Origin: Desulfoscipio gibsoniae DSM 7213
GTDB lineage: Bacteria; Bacillota; Desulfotomaculia; Desulfotomaculales; Desulfallaceae
Assembly (NCBI RefSeq): GCF_000233715.2
Contig: NC_021184.1
Coordinates: 4,646,001 to 4,710,000, forward strand
DNA: 64,000 nucleotides
Direction: 5' to 3'
Part shown: positions 9,935 to 18,204 of the stretch, piece by piece
Numbering within the stretch: position 1 is the stretch's first letter
How the letters are laid out: each line of letters begins with the position of its first letter
Notes under the pieces: generated by a model
What the model saw: the letters and a program-made list of their open reading frames with translations, nothing else
Told to the model about the DNA's origin: nothing
Databases searched by the model: none
Position numbers and translations under genes: made by a program

Positions 9935-11068
9935 TCACTTCACCTGGCTCTTTATTTCCACTTTAGTATCGTCTTTGAGCATGTTTTGGCCGGAAGTAAC
10001 CACTTGTTCTCCCTCTTTAAGTCCCTTGAGAATTTGAATCTTCTTACCGTCACTGGCACCGACGGTAACCTCGCAGGATTTTACCCGGTCTTTGTTAATA
10101 ACCCAAACAATATCTACATCGCCTTTTTTAACAACGGCATCTCTAGGTATCAGCAGCGTTTCAGGCAAAGCATTTTTAATTTGCACTTCGGCAAACATAC
10201 CGGGCTTAAGGGTTTGCTGGGAATTATTTATCTGCACTTTAATGGGGTAGGCCTTGCTGGTGGGATCGGCTGCCAGAGCTATTTTGGCAATCACCCCTGT
10301 AAATGGTTTATTGGAAACCGCGCTTATGGTCACCGGCACTTCCTGACCACGCTTGATTTTATTAATCAGGCTCTCAGTTACAGTGGTTTCGACCTCCACC
10401 TTGGACAGGTTAACGACAGTCACTACGGGTACTTGAGAGGCGGAACTGGCCAATTCGCCGGGGTTGACGTTAACGGCAGTTACCACACCGCTAATCGGCG
10501 ATTTAATTACCGAGTTATTATTTTGCTCTTGGTATCTTTCCCTGGCCAGAGCCACGGCAGCCCGGGCAGCAGCCAGCGCCGCGGGGGCCGTCTCCTCATA
10601 ATTCACTTTGGCTTGCTTATAGGGTATTTCATAGGCAGTTTCAAAACCCGCCTGGCCTGCCTCGGGTATGGCCCCCGATTCATACAGCTGTTTACCCCGC
10701 TCATAATTGGCGGCAGCCTGTTCATAATTAATCCGAGCTACTTCCAAACTTGATTGGGCCTGGGCCACACCTTCCTCGGCCTGGTTTATCGCCGCTGCCA
10801 GGGAAGCTTTAGAAGTATTCTCCAGGGTAATTAATGTTTGTCCTTGACTGACCTGGCTGCCCACTTCAACATTAACCGCCAATACCTTGCCGCCCTGCCC
10901 GCTGGGTACGACATCCGAAGTCGCCAGAGCCTTCAACTTACCGGTGACCACGGTAATATCATTAAGCACACCTTTTTCCACCCTGGTTGCTTCAATGGGA
11001 ATGACGGTTTCTTTCTCGCCGGTTTGCTGGCTCTCTTTGCCGCAACCGGCAAGAGTTAACATAATCAA
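9935..11068 (-). CDS. RND efflux periplasmic-adaptor lipoprotein (HlyD_D23/AcrA type)
   Basis: At least 377 residues. A lipobox LTLAGCGKE near the N-terminus suggests a lipid anchor. Domain order: lipoyl half (VEVGSQVSQGQTLITLENTS), a helical hairpin of about 90 residues (AAAINQAEEGVAQAQSSLEVARINYEQAAANYERG), second lipoyl half (IKSPISGVVTAVNVNPGELAS), beta-barrel, membrane-proximal domain (PETLLIPRDAVVKKGDVDIVWVI). It partners the RND permease 4 bases downstream. The visible frame starts at a TTG at 11068, giving a signal peptide too short to be likely. Upstream in frame the sequence reads IKRKALFIVVGWLIMLTLAGC with no ATG/GTG/TTG; a GGGGAGG lies 9 bases before the ATT of that segment, so an ATT start near 11104 is likely. 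Confidence 0.88.
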   Translation of the reverse strand: MIMLTLAGCGKESQQTGEKETVIPIEATRVEKGVLNDITVVTGKLKALATSDVVPSGQGGKVLAVNVEVGSQVSQGQTLITLENTSKASLAAAINQAEEGVAQAQSSLEVARINYEQAAANYERGKQLYESGAIPEAGQAGFETAYEIPYKQAKVNYEETAPAALAAARAAVALARERYQEQNNNSVIKSPISGVVTAVNVNPGELASSASQVPVVTVVNLSKVEVETTVTESLINKIKRGQEVPVTISAVSNKPFTGVIAKIALAADPTSKAYPIKVQINNSQQTLKPGMFAEVQIKNALPETLLIPRDAVVKKGDVDIVWVINKDRVKSCEVTVGASDGKKIQILKGLKEGEQVVTSGQNMLKDDTKVEIKSQVK

Positions 11069-11157
11069 CCAACCAACTACAATAAATAATGCCTTGCGTT
11101 TAATAACGAACGACCTCCCCTAAAATTCAGTAAATCATTCAAAAAGCTCAGTTTTAC

Positions 11158-11643
11158 TTACTTTGGTTTAATTGCACATTCCTCCTCTTGTCTCATAAGA
11201 GCAATTATTTTTTCATATATACTGATTATATGTAACAGATCCCTCTCGTCCAAGTGTCCCAGGTAACGCTGCATGACCCGTAATCTAACGTCCTCGCAAA
11301 CATCAACCACCTCCTGCCCCGCGTTTGTTAATGTCAACCATACTACACGACGGTCTTTCTCCGAACGGCTGCGCGCCACCATCCCCGTTTTGCACAGCCG
11401 GTCCACCTGGGCGGTAACAGCACTCAGGGACACGTTTAAGTCGTCGGCCACATTGGACACCGTTGCCCGGCCACGATCGCCGATTATTTTCATCATCATA
11501 AACTGGTGGCCGGTTATCTTGTCGGTTATTTTATTACCTAAATTAACAATAATTTCTTGATGAAGCCGGCGCAAAAAAAGCTGTGCCATCTCATCCAGAC
11601 GGTCACAGTAACGGGTAAAAACATCCAAGGTCATAGTAGTCAT
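11158..11643 (-). CDS. MarR-family transcriptional regulator of the efflux operon
   Basis: 161 residues. A central winged helix-turn-helix (MMMKIIGDRGRATVSNVADDLNVSLSAVTAQVDRLCKTGMVARSRSEKDRRVVWLTLTNAG) is the MarR DNA-binding domain, the wing being SEKDRRVVWLTLT. MarR proteins are dimeric repressors, often released by the compounds that the neighbouring pump exports. It is the first gene after a near-consensus sigma-A promoter (11709-11737) and 89 bases before the adaptor gene, which fits autoregulation of marR and the RND/Emr efflux genes. Its operator was not identified. Confidence 0.92.
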   Translation of the reverse strand: MTTMTLDVFTRYCDRLDEMAQLFLRRLHQEIIVNLGNKITDKITGHQFMMMKIIGDRGRATVSNVADDLNVSLSAVTAQVDRLCKTGMVARSRSEKDRRVVWLTLTNAGQEVVDVCEDVRLRVMQRYLGHLDERDLLHIISIYEKIIALMRQEEECAIKPK

Positions 11644-11708
11644 TATGCATCCCCCCTTTGCTTGGGTTGTTTAGCAATTGTTTTTGTGGTGAATTATTTA
11701 TATGATTA

Positions 11709-11737
11709 AGTATAATTTGTAATTTTAAAGGTGTCAA
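11709..11737 (-). promoter_or_regulatory. Sigma-A promoter of the marR efflux operon
   Basis: On the minus strand TTGACA (11732-11737), a 17-base spacer and TATACT (11709-11714) form a near-perfect housekeeping promoter about 65 bases before the marR start codon. It is the only promoter visible for the five efflux genes down to 4343. Confidence 0.85.
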
Positions 11738-11781
11738 TTGGAAATTGGGGGTGGGGAATTAGGGGCGGGGGTGGGGAAAGG

Positions 11782-11823
11782 AAAACACTTCCTAAAACAT
11801 CAATAGTATTAGGAAGTGTTTTC
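11782..11823 (-). terminator. Intrinsic terminator after yefM-yoeB
   Basis: Inverted repeat AAAACACTTCCTA / TAGGAAGTGTTTT of 13 pairs with a 16-base loop, directly after the yoeB stop codon. The run of A on one side and T on the other allows action in both directions, insulating the toxin-antitoxin unit from the marR promoter. Confidence 0.75.
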
Positions 11824-11825
11824 TT

Positions 11826-12083
11826 TTAATAGTGACCTCTGCAACTAGCTATATAAATATTGTCATTATCAATACTATATATTAGTCGATGAACATCAGT
11901 AATACGGCGACTCCAATATCCGGATAATTCATTTTTCAGTGGCTCCGGCTTGCCCAATCCTTCATTTCCATTTCTATCAATATCTCGTAATAGCTCATTG
12001 ACTTTCTTTAATATTTTTTTGTCCTCTGATTGCCAATACAAGTAATGCTGCCATGCTACATCCGAAAAGATTTTATTCATCAA
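11826..12083 (-). CDS. yoeB: YoeB toxin (RelE-superfamily mRNA endoribonuclease)
   Basis: 85 residues, the usual YoeB length. It has KPEPLKNELSGYWSRRITDVHRLIYSI and the C-terminal CRGHY with the terminal His-Tyr pair of YoeB; the conserved Glu (NELSG) and Arg (RRITDVHR) of the active site are present. YoeB binds the ribosome and cleaves mRNA at the A site when its antitoxin is degraded. The start overlaps the antitoxin gene by 11 bases, as is usual for coupled translation. All recognisable catalytic residues are intact, so the toxin is probably functional. Confidence 0.95.
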   Translation of the reverse strand: MMNKIFSDVAWQHYLYWQSEDKKILKKVNELLRDIDRNGNEGLGKPEPLKNELSGYWSRRITDVHRLIYSIDNDNIYIASCRGHY

Positions 12084-12327
12084 GCAATTCTCTTTTCTTT
12101 CCCTTGCCTTTTTTTAATTGCTCTATAGACTGTAAAAGTTCGTTATAGTATTTTGGATTACTTCTCACATAGAGATTTTCTAAAAGGTTATTATACTCTG
12201 CTTCGGATAGCATAACTACATTCTCGCCACGTTCACGAGTAATAATAATTGTTTCAAAATCGTTTACAGCCTTGTCACAATATTTTTTAAAATTTTGCCT
12301 TACAGACGAATAGCTTGTTGCTATCAT
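12073..12327 (-). CDS. yefM: YefM antitoxin (Phd/YefM family)
   Basis: 84 residues. The N-terminal DNA-binding and dimerisation fold is recognisable (ATSYSSVRQNFKKYCDKAVNDFETIIITRERGENVVMLSEAEYNNLLENLYV) and the charged C-terminus (KKGKGKKRELLDE) is the toxin-neutralising tail. It represses its own operon, more tightly with YoeB. A good ribosome site (GAGGTGAT) precedes the ATG. The operator 12346-12369 lies just upstream. First gene of a two-gene operon inserted between the efflux and surface-protein regions. Confidence 0.95.
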   Translation of the reverse strand: MIATSYSSVRQNFKKYCDKAVNDFETIIITRERGENVVMLSEAEYNNLLENLYVRSNPKYYNELLQSIEQLKKGKGKKRELLDE

Positions 12328-12345
12328 AAAATCACCTCACGTTTA

Positions 12346-12375
12346 TATTGTACAATACAATGTACAATAATGCAA
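12346..12375 (-). promoter_or_regulatory. yefM-yoeB promoter with overlapping TGTACA palindrome operator
   Basis: Positions 12346-12369 are a perfect inverted repeat TATTGTACA-N6-TGTACAATA. The core TGTACA is the one described for YefM operators in E. coli. On the minus strand TTGCAT (12370-12375), 17 bases and TACAAT (12347-12352) make a sigma-A promoter whose spacer and -10 box lie inside the palindrome, so bound YefM should exclude polymerase. The yefM ATG follows 19 bases later. Confidence 0.85.
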
Positions 12376-12498
12376 AAAAAACGTCTCCTTCGCTACACAA
12401 CCGATCCACCAAAGCAGTAACTGCTGATGATAGTTTTTGAATATAGCATAAGCCGAGTTCGGGGTTTCTTTACAAAAGACAACTCGTAGGAGCTTAAT

Positions 12499-14211
12499 TT
12501 AAAATGGTACGAATATCAGATTAACCGGCAAATACGAGCCCGCGGGCGGGATAAACTCCAGCACTTTTTCTTTACCCGGCTCAAGGATGCCGATCAGGGC
12601 AAATTCCGTCTGGGGCTTCATGATTCCTTTATTGGGCAGGTAGAAAGCTTTTCCATCCCACTTACCGGCCCCGGCAAACACACCGCCCCGCGGGGAGAAT
12701 ATTACCCCCACCCGCTCCTTGGAATGCATGGTTATTTTGTAAATAACACCGTAGTTACCGGAGTTGTTGCTTTGCCGGGGGTAATTGCCCATCAGACTGG
12801 TATTGGTATCCTGACCGATCAAGAACCCGTCCTCACTACCGTCTGCCACCACCAACCGGACAGGTTCTTGACCGTCCAACTGGACTGACAGGGAGCGGTT
12901 AGCCATAGGGAAAGTACCCCGGATATGCACATCGTCCCTGTTGAGGATAACCAGCTGGCTGTAATCTTCAATTTGCTCCTGTGCCCCAACGGAGATTACT
13001 TGGAACGACAAGTCGCCCCGGGCGTCTATATCAAATATACCGTGAACAGCCTCACCGGGCTTTACGATACTATTCTTATCTTCATTAAGAATATATCTTT
13101 GACCCGGCTGCAGCTCTACGAACTTAGCGCTGCCGGCATTAAAGTCCAGGTACCGGTAAGCCGCCGCCCGGCCCACCGCCATAGCCTCACCGGGGCCGGC
13201 AATACCAACTCTTTTAACAACCATAAGTACCGGTTCATCACTCTGGTTAATTACCAGCGGATATATTTTTTTATTTTCCCCGGCACCATTAATATGATGG
13301 TAATACAAGCGAGTTTCGCCGCTTAAAACGTCACTAAATAAAATACCGTCATCCCGCACAACTTCGGGACTATTGCTAATCATCACCTGTAACCTATCCA
13401 TGCTGACAGCGGGACTTACCTGTTCCAAATCCAACACAGAAATATTGGATATATTGCCAAGAGGTTCTCCGGCAATAGGATTATGCAAATTATAGGTAAG
13501 CCGATCCATCTTTACTTCTTCGGTTACTGTGATAATCCTGGTAAAAGGCTCGCTCCAATTACCCTGACTGTCCTTTACCGCTAAGGTAACCGGGTATTCT
13601 CCCGGAGCAAAAAACGCTCTCTCCCGGCCCGTCCACTTTGTTTCAACTATCAGATCTCCGTCGGGGTCATAACTTTTTTCGTTAAAATAGACCGTTTCCC
13701 CCTGGTCCACCGTATCCTTTTCCAATTCAAACTCAGCTACAGGCGGCCGGTTCGGCGGCGGCAGCTGTTTGATGATTATTTCCTTGGTGCCGGGCAAGAA
13801 ATCCACCTGATAATTTAGTTTTTCCACCAAAAAACGCAAGGGAACCAGCGTAATGCCGTTTTCAATGACCGGAGCCCCGGCAATGGTTTGCACTTCACCG
13901 TTCACAACGGCTTTGGCAACACCCGGCTCAAGGCGGATCTCGGTATCATTATGCCGCACGGAAATCTCCCTGGCCTCGGAATCCCAGCCAACCTCCGCCC
14001 CGAAAACTTCCAGCACGAAACGCAGCGGAACCATGGTGGTGTCGTCACTCACCCGGGGGGCCACTTCCAGCTCATAGGGCACACCGTCCACCTGCACCAT
14101 GAGATCATTGACTTTCAAGATGGCGGTTTCAGCCCCGCCTTCCGCCATCGCCGGAGCAGCTGCGGTAAGGAATATGGCAACTAAGATTAAGTAGGTTATG
14201 TACCTGCGCAT
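12499..14211 (-). CDS. Secreted stalk-domain (copper amine oxidase N-terminal type) protein with PKD-like domain
   Basis: 570 residues with a signal peptide (about 1-23, cleavage after APAMA). Residues about 33-147 are a tandem stalk domain: VQVDGVPYELEVAPRVSDDTTMVPLRFVLEVFGAEVGWDSEAREISV then ENGITLVPLRFLVEKLNYQVDFLPGTKEIII. Residues about 153-230 resemble a PKD domain (YDPDGDLIVETKWTGRERAFFAPGEYPVTLAVKDSQGNWSEP). The remaining 340 residues are beta-rich and I do not recognise them. Such proteins are common on the surface of Peptococcaceae; a role in the cell envelope is inferred, and no enzymatic function should be assumed. A good GGGAGG site precedes the ATG. A weak ECF-like promoter lies at 14244-14272. 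Confidence 0.85.
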   Translation of the reverse strand: MRRYITYLILVAIFLTAAAPAMAEGGAETAILKVNDLMVQVDGVPYELEVAPRVSDDTTMVPLRFVLEVFGAEVGWDSEAREISVRHNDTEIRLEPGVAKAVVNGEVQTIAGAPVIENGITLVPLRFLVEKLNYQVDFLPGTKEIIIKQLPPPNRPPVAEFELEKDTVDQGETVYFNEKSYDPDGDLIVETKWTGRERAFFAPGEYPVTLAVKDSQGNWSEPFTRIITVTEEVKMDRLTYNLHNPIAGEPLGNISNISVLDLEQVSPAVSMDRLQVMISNSPEVVRDDGILFSDVLSGETRLYYHHINGAGENKKIYPLVINQSDEPVLMVVKRVGIAGPGEAMAVGRAAAYRYLDFNAGSAKFVELQPGQRYILNEDKNSIVKPGEAVHGIFDIDARGDLSFQVISVGAQEQIEDYSQLVILNRDDVHIRGTFPMANRSLSVQLDGQEPVRLVVADGSEDGFLIGQDTNTSLMGNYPRQSNNSGNYGVIYKITMHSKERVGVIFSPRGGVFAGAGKWDGKAFYLPNKGIMKPQTEFALIGILEPGKEKVLEFIPPAGSYLPVNLIFVPF

Positions 14212-14243
14212 CGTTTACCTCCCTCTAATCAGCATTCATATTG

Positions 14244-14272
14244 TTAGACGTTACCAGAATTACTTTTGTTCT
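14244..14272 (-). promoter_or_regulatory. Possible weak ECF sigma promoter of the 570-residue stalk protein
   Basis: On the minus strand AGAACAA, 16 bases, GTCTAA: the -10 box and spacing equal those of the three strong ECF promoters at 18.2-18.6 kb, but only the GAAC core of the -35 box is kept. It lies about 33 bases before the start codon of the stalk protein gene. Confidence 0.4.
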
Positions 14273-14312
14273 TTAAAAGAAGAAAAATTATAAAAAAGTA
14301 TGCTTCCATAGA

Positions 14313-14339
14313 AAACCCACGGACTTAACCCGTGGGTTT
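14313..14339 (-). terminator. Hairpin terminator after the TolC-like gene
   Basis: AAACCCACGG / CCGTGGGTTT, ten perfect pairs with a 7-base loop, followed on the minus strand by TTCTATGG. It lies 60 bases after the TolC-like gene and separates it from the stalk-protein gene. Confidence 0.65.
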
Positions 14340-14399
14340 ATAGTAACGATACGAAATCTCTTTTCCCATAAATTTATTAACTTAATAGTTAGCAATGTT

Positions 14400-15503
14400 T
14401 TAAATTAATGCTTTGCCGGTAAGGTTCTTGAAATTAGCTATAAGTATAGCATGCTGGTACTTTAACAACTCTAAGTTTGTCTGATAGGATGCCAATTCTG
14501 CTTCTACTGTTTTTATATCCATAGCTGTAGCCATTCCCACATCGTATTTTGCCCTGGCTACCCTTAAAGTTTCTTCCTTCGCCTTTATTGCCGCGTCAAC
14601 TTTATTGTATTGCTCTTCATTAGCCTGTATATCCTTATATAACGTAAAAACAGCATTGCGTACTTCTCTACGCGCATCATCAAGATTATATTTGGCTATA
14701 TCTATATCAAATTTCTCAATGTTATAGGAATTCAGCGCGCCTGAGCCAGGTCCGTAACTAAAATATTTAAGATCCATTTTTTGCAGGCTAACTAATTGCT
14801 CAAGCTTCCATAATGCTTCGCTGCTTGTTTCGGCCCTACTAGCTTCTGTATTGATGTTAGGTACCGTATATTTTTCAAAGTTTATATCATCTTGAAGTAC
14901 CGGCCTGTCTTCAGGCCATAAACCTATCAAACTATTTAATTCTACATAAGCCTTGTCCAGGTTCTCTTTGGCCTCCTGTAAAGCGGCGGCAGAAACTTGT
15001 GCAGTTGACTCTGCACCAACCAGTTCGGGATTGGACAAAATACCAACTTGCGCACTGATTTTAGCCAGGCGCTCGGCCATTTGTTCTTTTTCCAATGCTA
15101 TTTCAGCATATTTAAGGCTTTCCTGGGCAATCAGTATGTTAGCGTATTTTTGATAGGCATCCAATTTAATATTTTTTTCTGCCTCTTGCAATGATTTACT
15201 TTGCGTTAGGTAATTAGTACTGGATTGCATCAACTTCGTAAATGATGACTCTGCTGCTACGTTTACGGCACCGCCACCGCCACTGGGCCTTAAGCTAACA
15301 TCGTCCGCAGCATCTTTTCTAGCTTCCCAGGCTTGGTCTTTGGCCAACTCGCTGCTTTTTAAAACCAGACTATTCTTTACAGCCATATTAATTACATCTT
15401 CCAAAGTTAACTCGGGAGTAGCAGGCTCCTTGGCCAGAGCAGCAGACGCTGTACCCAAAATCATCAACGCTAGAGACAAGAAAATTATGGTTAGTTTTTT
15501 CAC
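14400..15503 (-). CDS. TolC-family (outer-membrane-efflux-like) protein
   Basis: 367 residues from a GTG with a GAGGGTGG ribosome site. Signal peptide about 1-24 (cleavage after ALAKE region). It shows the two alpha-helical OEP repeats: LTLEDVINMAVKNSLVLKSSELAKDQA at the start and FDIDIAKYNLDDARREVRNAVFTLYKDIQANEEQYNKVDAAIKAKEETLRVARAKYDVGMATAMDIKTVEAELASYQTNLELL-type sequence at the end (quoted here as a region, residues about 265-350). The family normally forms outer-membrane channels for RND or MFS pumps, but this is shorter than TolC (about 470) and the organism seems to be a single-membrane spore former. Its function there, perhaps as an envelope-spanning or secreted coiled-coil protein, is unknown. 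It has its own terminator on each side. Confidence 0.8.
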   Translation of the reverse strand: MKKLTIIFLSLALMILGTASAALAKEPATPELTLEDVINMAVKNSLVLKSSELAKDQAWEARKDAADDVSLRPSGGGGAVNVAAESSFTKLMQSSTNYLTQSKSLQEAEKNIKLDAYQKYANILIAQESLKYAEIALEKEQMAERLAKISAQVGILSNPELVGAESTAQVSAAALQEAKENLDKAYVELNSLIGLWPEDRPVLQDDINFEKYTVPNINTEASRAETSSEALWKLEQLVSLQKMDLKYFSYGPGSGALNSYNIEKFDIDIAKYNLDDARREVRNAVFTLYKDIQANEEQYNKVDAAIKAKEETLRVARAKYDVGMATAMDIKTVEAELASYQTNLELLKYQHAILIANFKNLTGKALI

Positions 15504-15620
15504 TTTCCACCACCCTCTAAGAATATTTAAATAAGTTAATTATTTAACAGTTAAATTATAGCTAAATATGCGCAGCTTGTCAATTATAGCAGGCTGCACA
15601 ATTTTTAACATAAGATGTTA

Positions 15621-15652
15621 AAAAAGCCTGGATCCGAGGACCCAGGCTTTTT
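15621..15652 (-). terminator. Strong terminator of the large stalk-protein gene
   Basis: AAAAAGCCTGG / CCAGGCTTTTT, eleven perfect pairs around a 10-base loop, followed on the minus strand by TTTTTTAACA. It is 14 bases after the stop codon of the 758-residue surface protein. Confidence 0.92.
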
Positions 15653-15666
15653 AGGTTATAAGCTAA

Positions 15667-17943
15667 TTAGTTAACTGTGATGGTAGCAGTTTTGGTATTG
15701 TTATCCCATTCTGCAGTTGCACCCAGGGCAACACCTGCCATGGACAGGGATACGAAGGTCCGTCCGTCTTTAATCTCTGCACCTTTGTCGGTGGGGAGGG
15801 CCATGCCGTTTAGCTTGACCTGCGGGTTGCCAACGGTGATCTGTGCAACACGGTCACCTTTCACAAGGGTGGCAGTCTTGGTGCTGTTATCCCATAAGAT
15901 GTTCTGCGGTGCTACGCCCAGAGCGCCGGCGGCATCACGCAGTTGAACCATGATCCGGCCGTCGGAGATGTAGCTGCCGTTGTCACCAAGGGTGATGGTG
16001 GTAACCAGCTTTTGATCAGTCGGTGCCGGGGTTCCTACGGTAGCGGCAATAGTTTTGGCTGCGGTAGAAGTTTCGGGGAACAGTTTATGGTTGCTGTCAA
16101 TGTCAAAGCATTGTTCACCGTCAACCTCTGCATAGCCATCTTTTATAGTATAGGCGTCTTCTACTTCACTTGCATTGTTAACTTCGTTAACAGCGTCACC
16201 TTTAACTTTTACTGTTACATCACCTTCCGGAGCAGTCCGGTCAACGGTTACTTCCAGGTTAGTTAGTTTAATGGTGCTAGCAGTGTTACTATCGTTATCA
16301 ATCTCAACTAGCAGGTCTCTGTCGTCGTTGCCGAGAGTGATGCTACCGGTATCAATCTTCAAATCACCTTCGGTAATCTCAATATCCTTATAATTGGTCC
16401 ACTTGAAACCTGCAGGTAGTTGCAGCAGCAGATCATCATCTTCACTCAGAGCACCAGCCACATTTTCAGTTACAGTCAGATCGCCAATGGGCTGATCGGC
16501 TTTACCAATTGTCAATGACAGTTTTTCAGAAGAGGTGATTGTTACCGGCTCAACTACTTTGGCTACTAACAGTTCTTCAGAAATACCGGCGGTGCCGCCT
16601 ACTTCAATTACCAGGTCACCGGTGGTACCGGGCTCGATAGCAACCTCCATTGCTTCCAAAACTATTTCGGCTGCATCGGTTGAATTGTCTTTAACTATCC
16701 ATTTGGCGGTTTGACCGTCTCTGCCCGGGAAGCCAGCGAATTCCAAACCGGTGTTACTATCGGTATCTTCGTCAACTTTATTCCACTTAAAGTTGGAGGG
16801 CAGGGTCATTGTTACAGTACGGCCTTTAATTAAGCTTTCTTTAATAGATTCTTCAATTGTGATATCTGGAAGTTCTTGTTCCAGCATACCGGCTACTATT
16901 TCAGTAGCTTCACCGGCAGTGATGCTGATTTCGTACTGACCGTATCTGCCGACTATAATTTCAGACTGGCTATAGTCGCTGTCTCCGTCAACCTTGGCTA
17001 TAACATCACCAAGCTTAGCATCGGTTTCGTCATCTACTTCAATCTTAGCCTTGATTTCAAATGCAATAGCTTGTGTGCTTTCATCGAAATCTTTAGACAG
17101 GTCTAAGGTTAATTCATCGTCATCAATCTTCAGAGAATCCTCCAAATAGTCTGCTAAAGCATCGTTGGTGGCATAACCGTCAACTTTGCCCCAGTATACT
17201 TTCACTGATTCCACACTGCTCCAGACAAATCCATCCGGCAGGGTGAACTGTAAGCTTTCATTGGTATCGTCCAAAGAATCGGGTACATCTTCTTCAACAC
17301 GGATGGTCACATCACCGTAATCACTAAAGGTATCCAGATCAGTTACTTCAATATCCACTGCACCGCCGCTTACGCGACCAACGGTAATGTTACCGGATTT
17401 AAAGCCGCTGGTGCTGGGAGCTTTAAGCCTTAAGTCAATATCGCCGTCAAAACCGCCGTCGATCCATACGTTACCGAGATACAGGTAAAGATAGGAATCC
17501 CAGGAATCATTCACGTTACCATCAACGGTTACTTTAATTTCGTTTTCGTCAAGCATATCAATATCAAGGCCTACACCTTTTAAACCGTTTGTGTCACCTT
17601 GGTAACTATCGGGAATCTTGAAATAGTTACCGTTGGTTTCGCCGTACACATCGTCTGAAACTGATTTCCAATCATTATTTACCATAACTTTGTCTTGACC
17701 CTCACCGGCCTTCAAAAATTGAAAGTCTTCCGGCAGGCTGATTGTTACAGTATCACCATCATCCAGCTGACCAGCTGTAAATTCAAAGAATACTGTGCCC
17801 AATGAAGCTCTCGCATCATCATTAACCGATGGAACACTCAGCACTTCAGTATCGGTCGCAAATGCTGTGAACGGGAATATCATGGTGAAAGCAAATACCA
17901 GTGCCATTAAAAGGCAAAACTTTTTGTTACGTGCTTTACGCAA
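15667..17943 (-). CDS. Large acidic secreted surface protein with C-terminal stalk domain (S-layer-like)
   Basis: 758 residues from a TTG start with AAGGAGGG 9 bases before it. Signal peptide about 1-29 (MALVFAFTMIFPFTAFA). The mature protein is very acidic and made of repeated beta-rich units that share the pattern LPxxFxWxxV (SLPEDFQFLKAG, TLPDGFVWSSVE, TLPSNFKWNKVD, QLPAGFKWTNYK), so at least four related modules of about 110-150 residues. Residues about 650-757 are a stalk (Cu_amine_oxidN1) domain: DGRIMVQLRDAAGALGVAPQNILWD and DGRTFVSLSMAGVALGATAEWDNNTKTATITVN. No catalytic site is visible. Two tandem ECF promoters, a long structured leader, a strong ribosome site and a strong terminator suggest an abundant, regulated envelope protein; the S-layer role is inferred. 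Confidence 0.85.
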   Translation of the reverse strand: MRKARNKKFCLLMALVFAFTMIFPFTAFATDTEVLSVPSVNDDARASLGTVFFEFTAGQLDDGDTVTISLPEDFQFLKAGEGQDKVMVNNDWKSVSDDVYGETNGNYFKIPDSYQGDTNGLKGVGLDIDMLDENEIKVTVDGNVNDSWDSYLYLYLGNVWIDGGFDGDIDLRLKAPSTSGFKSGNITVGRVSGGAVDIEVTDLDTFSDYGDVTIRVEEDVPDSLDDTNESLQFTLPDGFVWSSVESVKVYWGKVDGYATNDALADYLEDSLKIDDDELTLDLSKDFDESTQAIAFEIKAKIEVDDETDAKLGDVIAKVDGDSDYSQSEIIVGRYGQYEISITAGEATEIVAGMLEQELPDITIEESIKESLIKGRTVTMTLPSNFKWNKVDEDTDSNTGLEFAGFPGRDGQTAKWIVKDNSTDAAEIVLEAMEVAIEPGTTGDLVIEVGGTAGISEELLVAKVVEPVTITSSEKLSLTIGKADQPIGDLTVTENVAGALSEDDDLLLQLPAGFKWTNYKDIEITEGDLKIDTGSITLGNDDRDLLVEIDNDSNTASTIKLTNLEVTVDRTAPEGDVTVKVKGDAVNEVNNASEVEDAYTIKDGYAEVDGEQCFDIDSNHKLFPETSTAAKTIAATVGTPAPTDQKLVTTITLGDNGSYISDGRIMVQLRDAAGALGVAPQNILWDNSTKTATLVKGDRVAQITVGNPQVKLNGMALPTDKGAEIKDGRTFVSLSMAGVALGATAEWDNNTKTATITVN

Positions 17944-18198
17944 AACTAATTTCCCTCCTTAAAATGTTTATTTGGCCCTTCCGGCCTAAAAAGATGAAAC
18001 CCTTAGCTTTAGTTTCACATCCCCCCTTGGATAGGTTCTAGTTAATTTATTAACTGGTTTCTATAGAGAAGCGGCTCAACCGCTAACTCACTAATTGGTA
18101 GGCTTACAAATTAGGCACATGGACTATTATATCTCCATCGTTAAAATCCTGCAAGAATGTTACATATTCCTTCATCTGCTTGTCTTTGCATCCAGCTC
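17944..18198 (-). promoter_or_regulatory. Long structured 5' leader of the large stalk-protein mRNA
   Basis: From the nearer ECF promoter the mRNA would carry about 255 untranslated bases. Four hairpins can be drawn: 18070-18084 (AGCGG/CCGCT), 18040-18055 (AGTTAA/TTAACT), 17993-18021 (GATGAAAC/GTTTC..ATC) and 17971-17990 (TTTGGCC/GGCC.AAA). No known riboswitch consensus is recognised. A role in mRNA stability or translation is inferred. Confidence 0.5.
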
Positions 18199-18204
18199 GT
18201 TTTG

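Noticed and set aside
14313-14339. End of an IS200/IS605-type element
   Set aside because: The ACCCACGG/CCGTGGGT hairpin recalls such ends, but there is no transposase or TnpB remnant nearby and it serves as a plausible terminator.
17944-18110. Cyclic-di-GMP (GEMM-type) riboswitch in the stalk-protein leader
   Set aside because: Some words look alike (GGGGATG, AAAGCTAAGGG), but the two-helix core and conserved bases do not align.
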